Source of the DNA: Arthrobacter sp. zg-Y820
GTDB taxonomy: Bacteria > Actinomycetota > Actinomycetes > Actinomycetales > Micrococcaceae
Direction of reading: 5' to 3'
Assembly: GCF_030142155.1 (NCBI RefSeq)
Contig: NZ_CP126247.1
Coordinates: forward strand, 868,001 to 932,000
Length of the DNA stretch: 64,000 bases
Shown here: positions 63,811-64,000 of the stretch, one piece after another
How positions within the stretch are numbered: position 1 is the first letter of the stretch
Layout of the letters: every line of letters begins with the position of its first letter
Program-made: the position numbers and the translations under genes
Notes under the pieces: generated by a model
Databases searched by the model: none
Told to the model about the DNA's origin: nothing
Seen by the model: the letters and a program-made list of their open reading frames with translations, nothing else

Positions 63811-64000
63811 GCCTGTTCCTTCCGTTCATCGATGTGCCTGCCGACCGCGCCGTCAGGTTCGGTGCCCACGGAGGACTCCGGATCGTGCTCCAGCTGGGCC
63901 TCGAGCTTTTCAAAACCTTCCGAATCGCCGAGGTCGACGTCGTGATGGGCACCCAGATAGGCGTCGATGACGGCCTGGTCCTTCATGACCTCACTCGGCG
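63807..64000 (-). CDS. livG: Partial LivG-type ABC ATPase (C-terminal 63 residues)
   Basis: Only the C-terminus is in the window. SEVMKDQAVIDAYLGAHHDVDLG matches the end of LivG ATPases, followed by an acidic tail to residue 63 and a TGA at 63809-63807. The tail is longer than usual for LivG. It overlaps the livF start (ATGA). The rest lies upstream in the minus direction beyond 64000. Confidence 0.8.
   Translation of the reverse strand, partial: PSEVMKDQAVIDAYLGAHHDVDLGDSEGFEKLEAQLEHDPESSVGTEPDGAVGRHIDERKEQA

Overview
The window is a chromosomal segment of a high-GC actinobacterium. Gene content, synteny and codon use point to the Micrococcaceae, most likely Arthrobacter or a close relative. 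The clues are a DUF222/HNH (13E12-type) protein, an eno-ftsB-DUF501-ppx block as in Actinobacteria, sdhCDAB, GTG/TTG starts, CTC/GTC/GGC-rich codons and many apparent leaderless genes. About 63 protein genes and one tRNA are supported. There is no rRNA, CRISPR array, prophage or insertion sequence. This is mostly core chromosome, and I did not find a convincing new multi-gene defence or mobile system.

Layout. 1-6.5 kb: the end of a surface-type protein preceded by a 7-bp tandem repeat, a pyrimidine-dimer-glycosylase-like protein, DUF1684, a TauE/SafE exporter, DUF6350, purN and an MFS transporter. 6.9-11.8 kb: a DUF222/HNH protein, purH and icd. 11.9-16.5 kb: a small heat-shock gene with HAIR and CIRCE elements, a GCS2-type glutamate-cysteine ligase, and a four-gene envelope/stress operon (LEA-like protein, Holin-X, DUF3618, small protein). 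16.6-23.6 kb: a Gfo/Idh oxidoreductase, gamma-carbonic anhydrase, purU, a GNAT protein, a flavoprotein, then a ZTP riboswitch controlling glyA-folD. 23.7-31.8 kb: an ABC-2 exporter, a macro-domain protein, an SDR, xthA, trpS, a 2H phosphoesterase and a hydrolase. 31.9-35.4 kb: sdhCDAB on the minus strand. 35.6-48.3 kb: manC, an M20 amidohydrolase, a nucleoside uptake and salvage operon (BMP lipoprotein, ATPase, two permeases, cdd, deoA), DedA, add and mazG. 48.4-55.6 kb: eno, ftsB-like, a DUF501-Ppx fusion, a secreted subtilase, ndh and tRNA-Leu(UAA). 56.4-61.4 kb: the ribose operon rbsR-A-C-B-D with two abutting operators. 61.5-64 kb: a branched-chain amino-acid type ABC system (livK, convergent livF and partial livG).

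Functional themes. One-carbon and purine metabolism recurs: purN, purH, purU and glyA-folD under a ZTP sensor. Nucleoside and pentose scavenging is the second theme: BMP transporter, cdd, deoA, add and rbs. Regulation is unusually readable. It includes two TGTGA-N6-TTACA Crp/GlxR-type boxes (sdh and livK), paired HspR and HrcA operators, LacI operators, several palindromes and strong terminators. At least 15 genes have a TANNNT-like -10 box ending 5-8 nt before the start codon, which implies leaderless mRNAs.

The most notable oddities are the DUF501-Ppx fusion, the class I tRNA-Leu(UAA), the dual heat-shock operator, the twin 15-bp dyads before the stress operon and the edge heptamer repeat. 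All functional calls are from reading the sequence; no searches were run.
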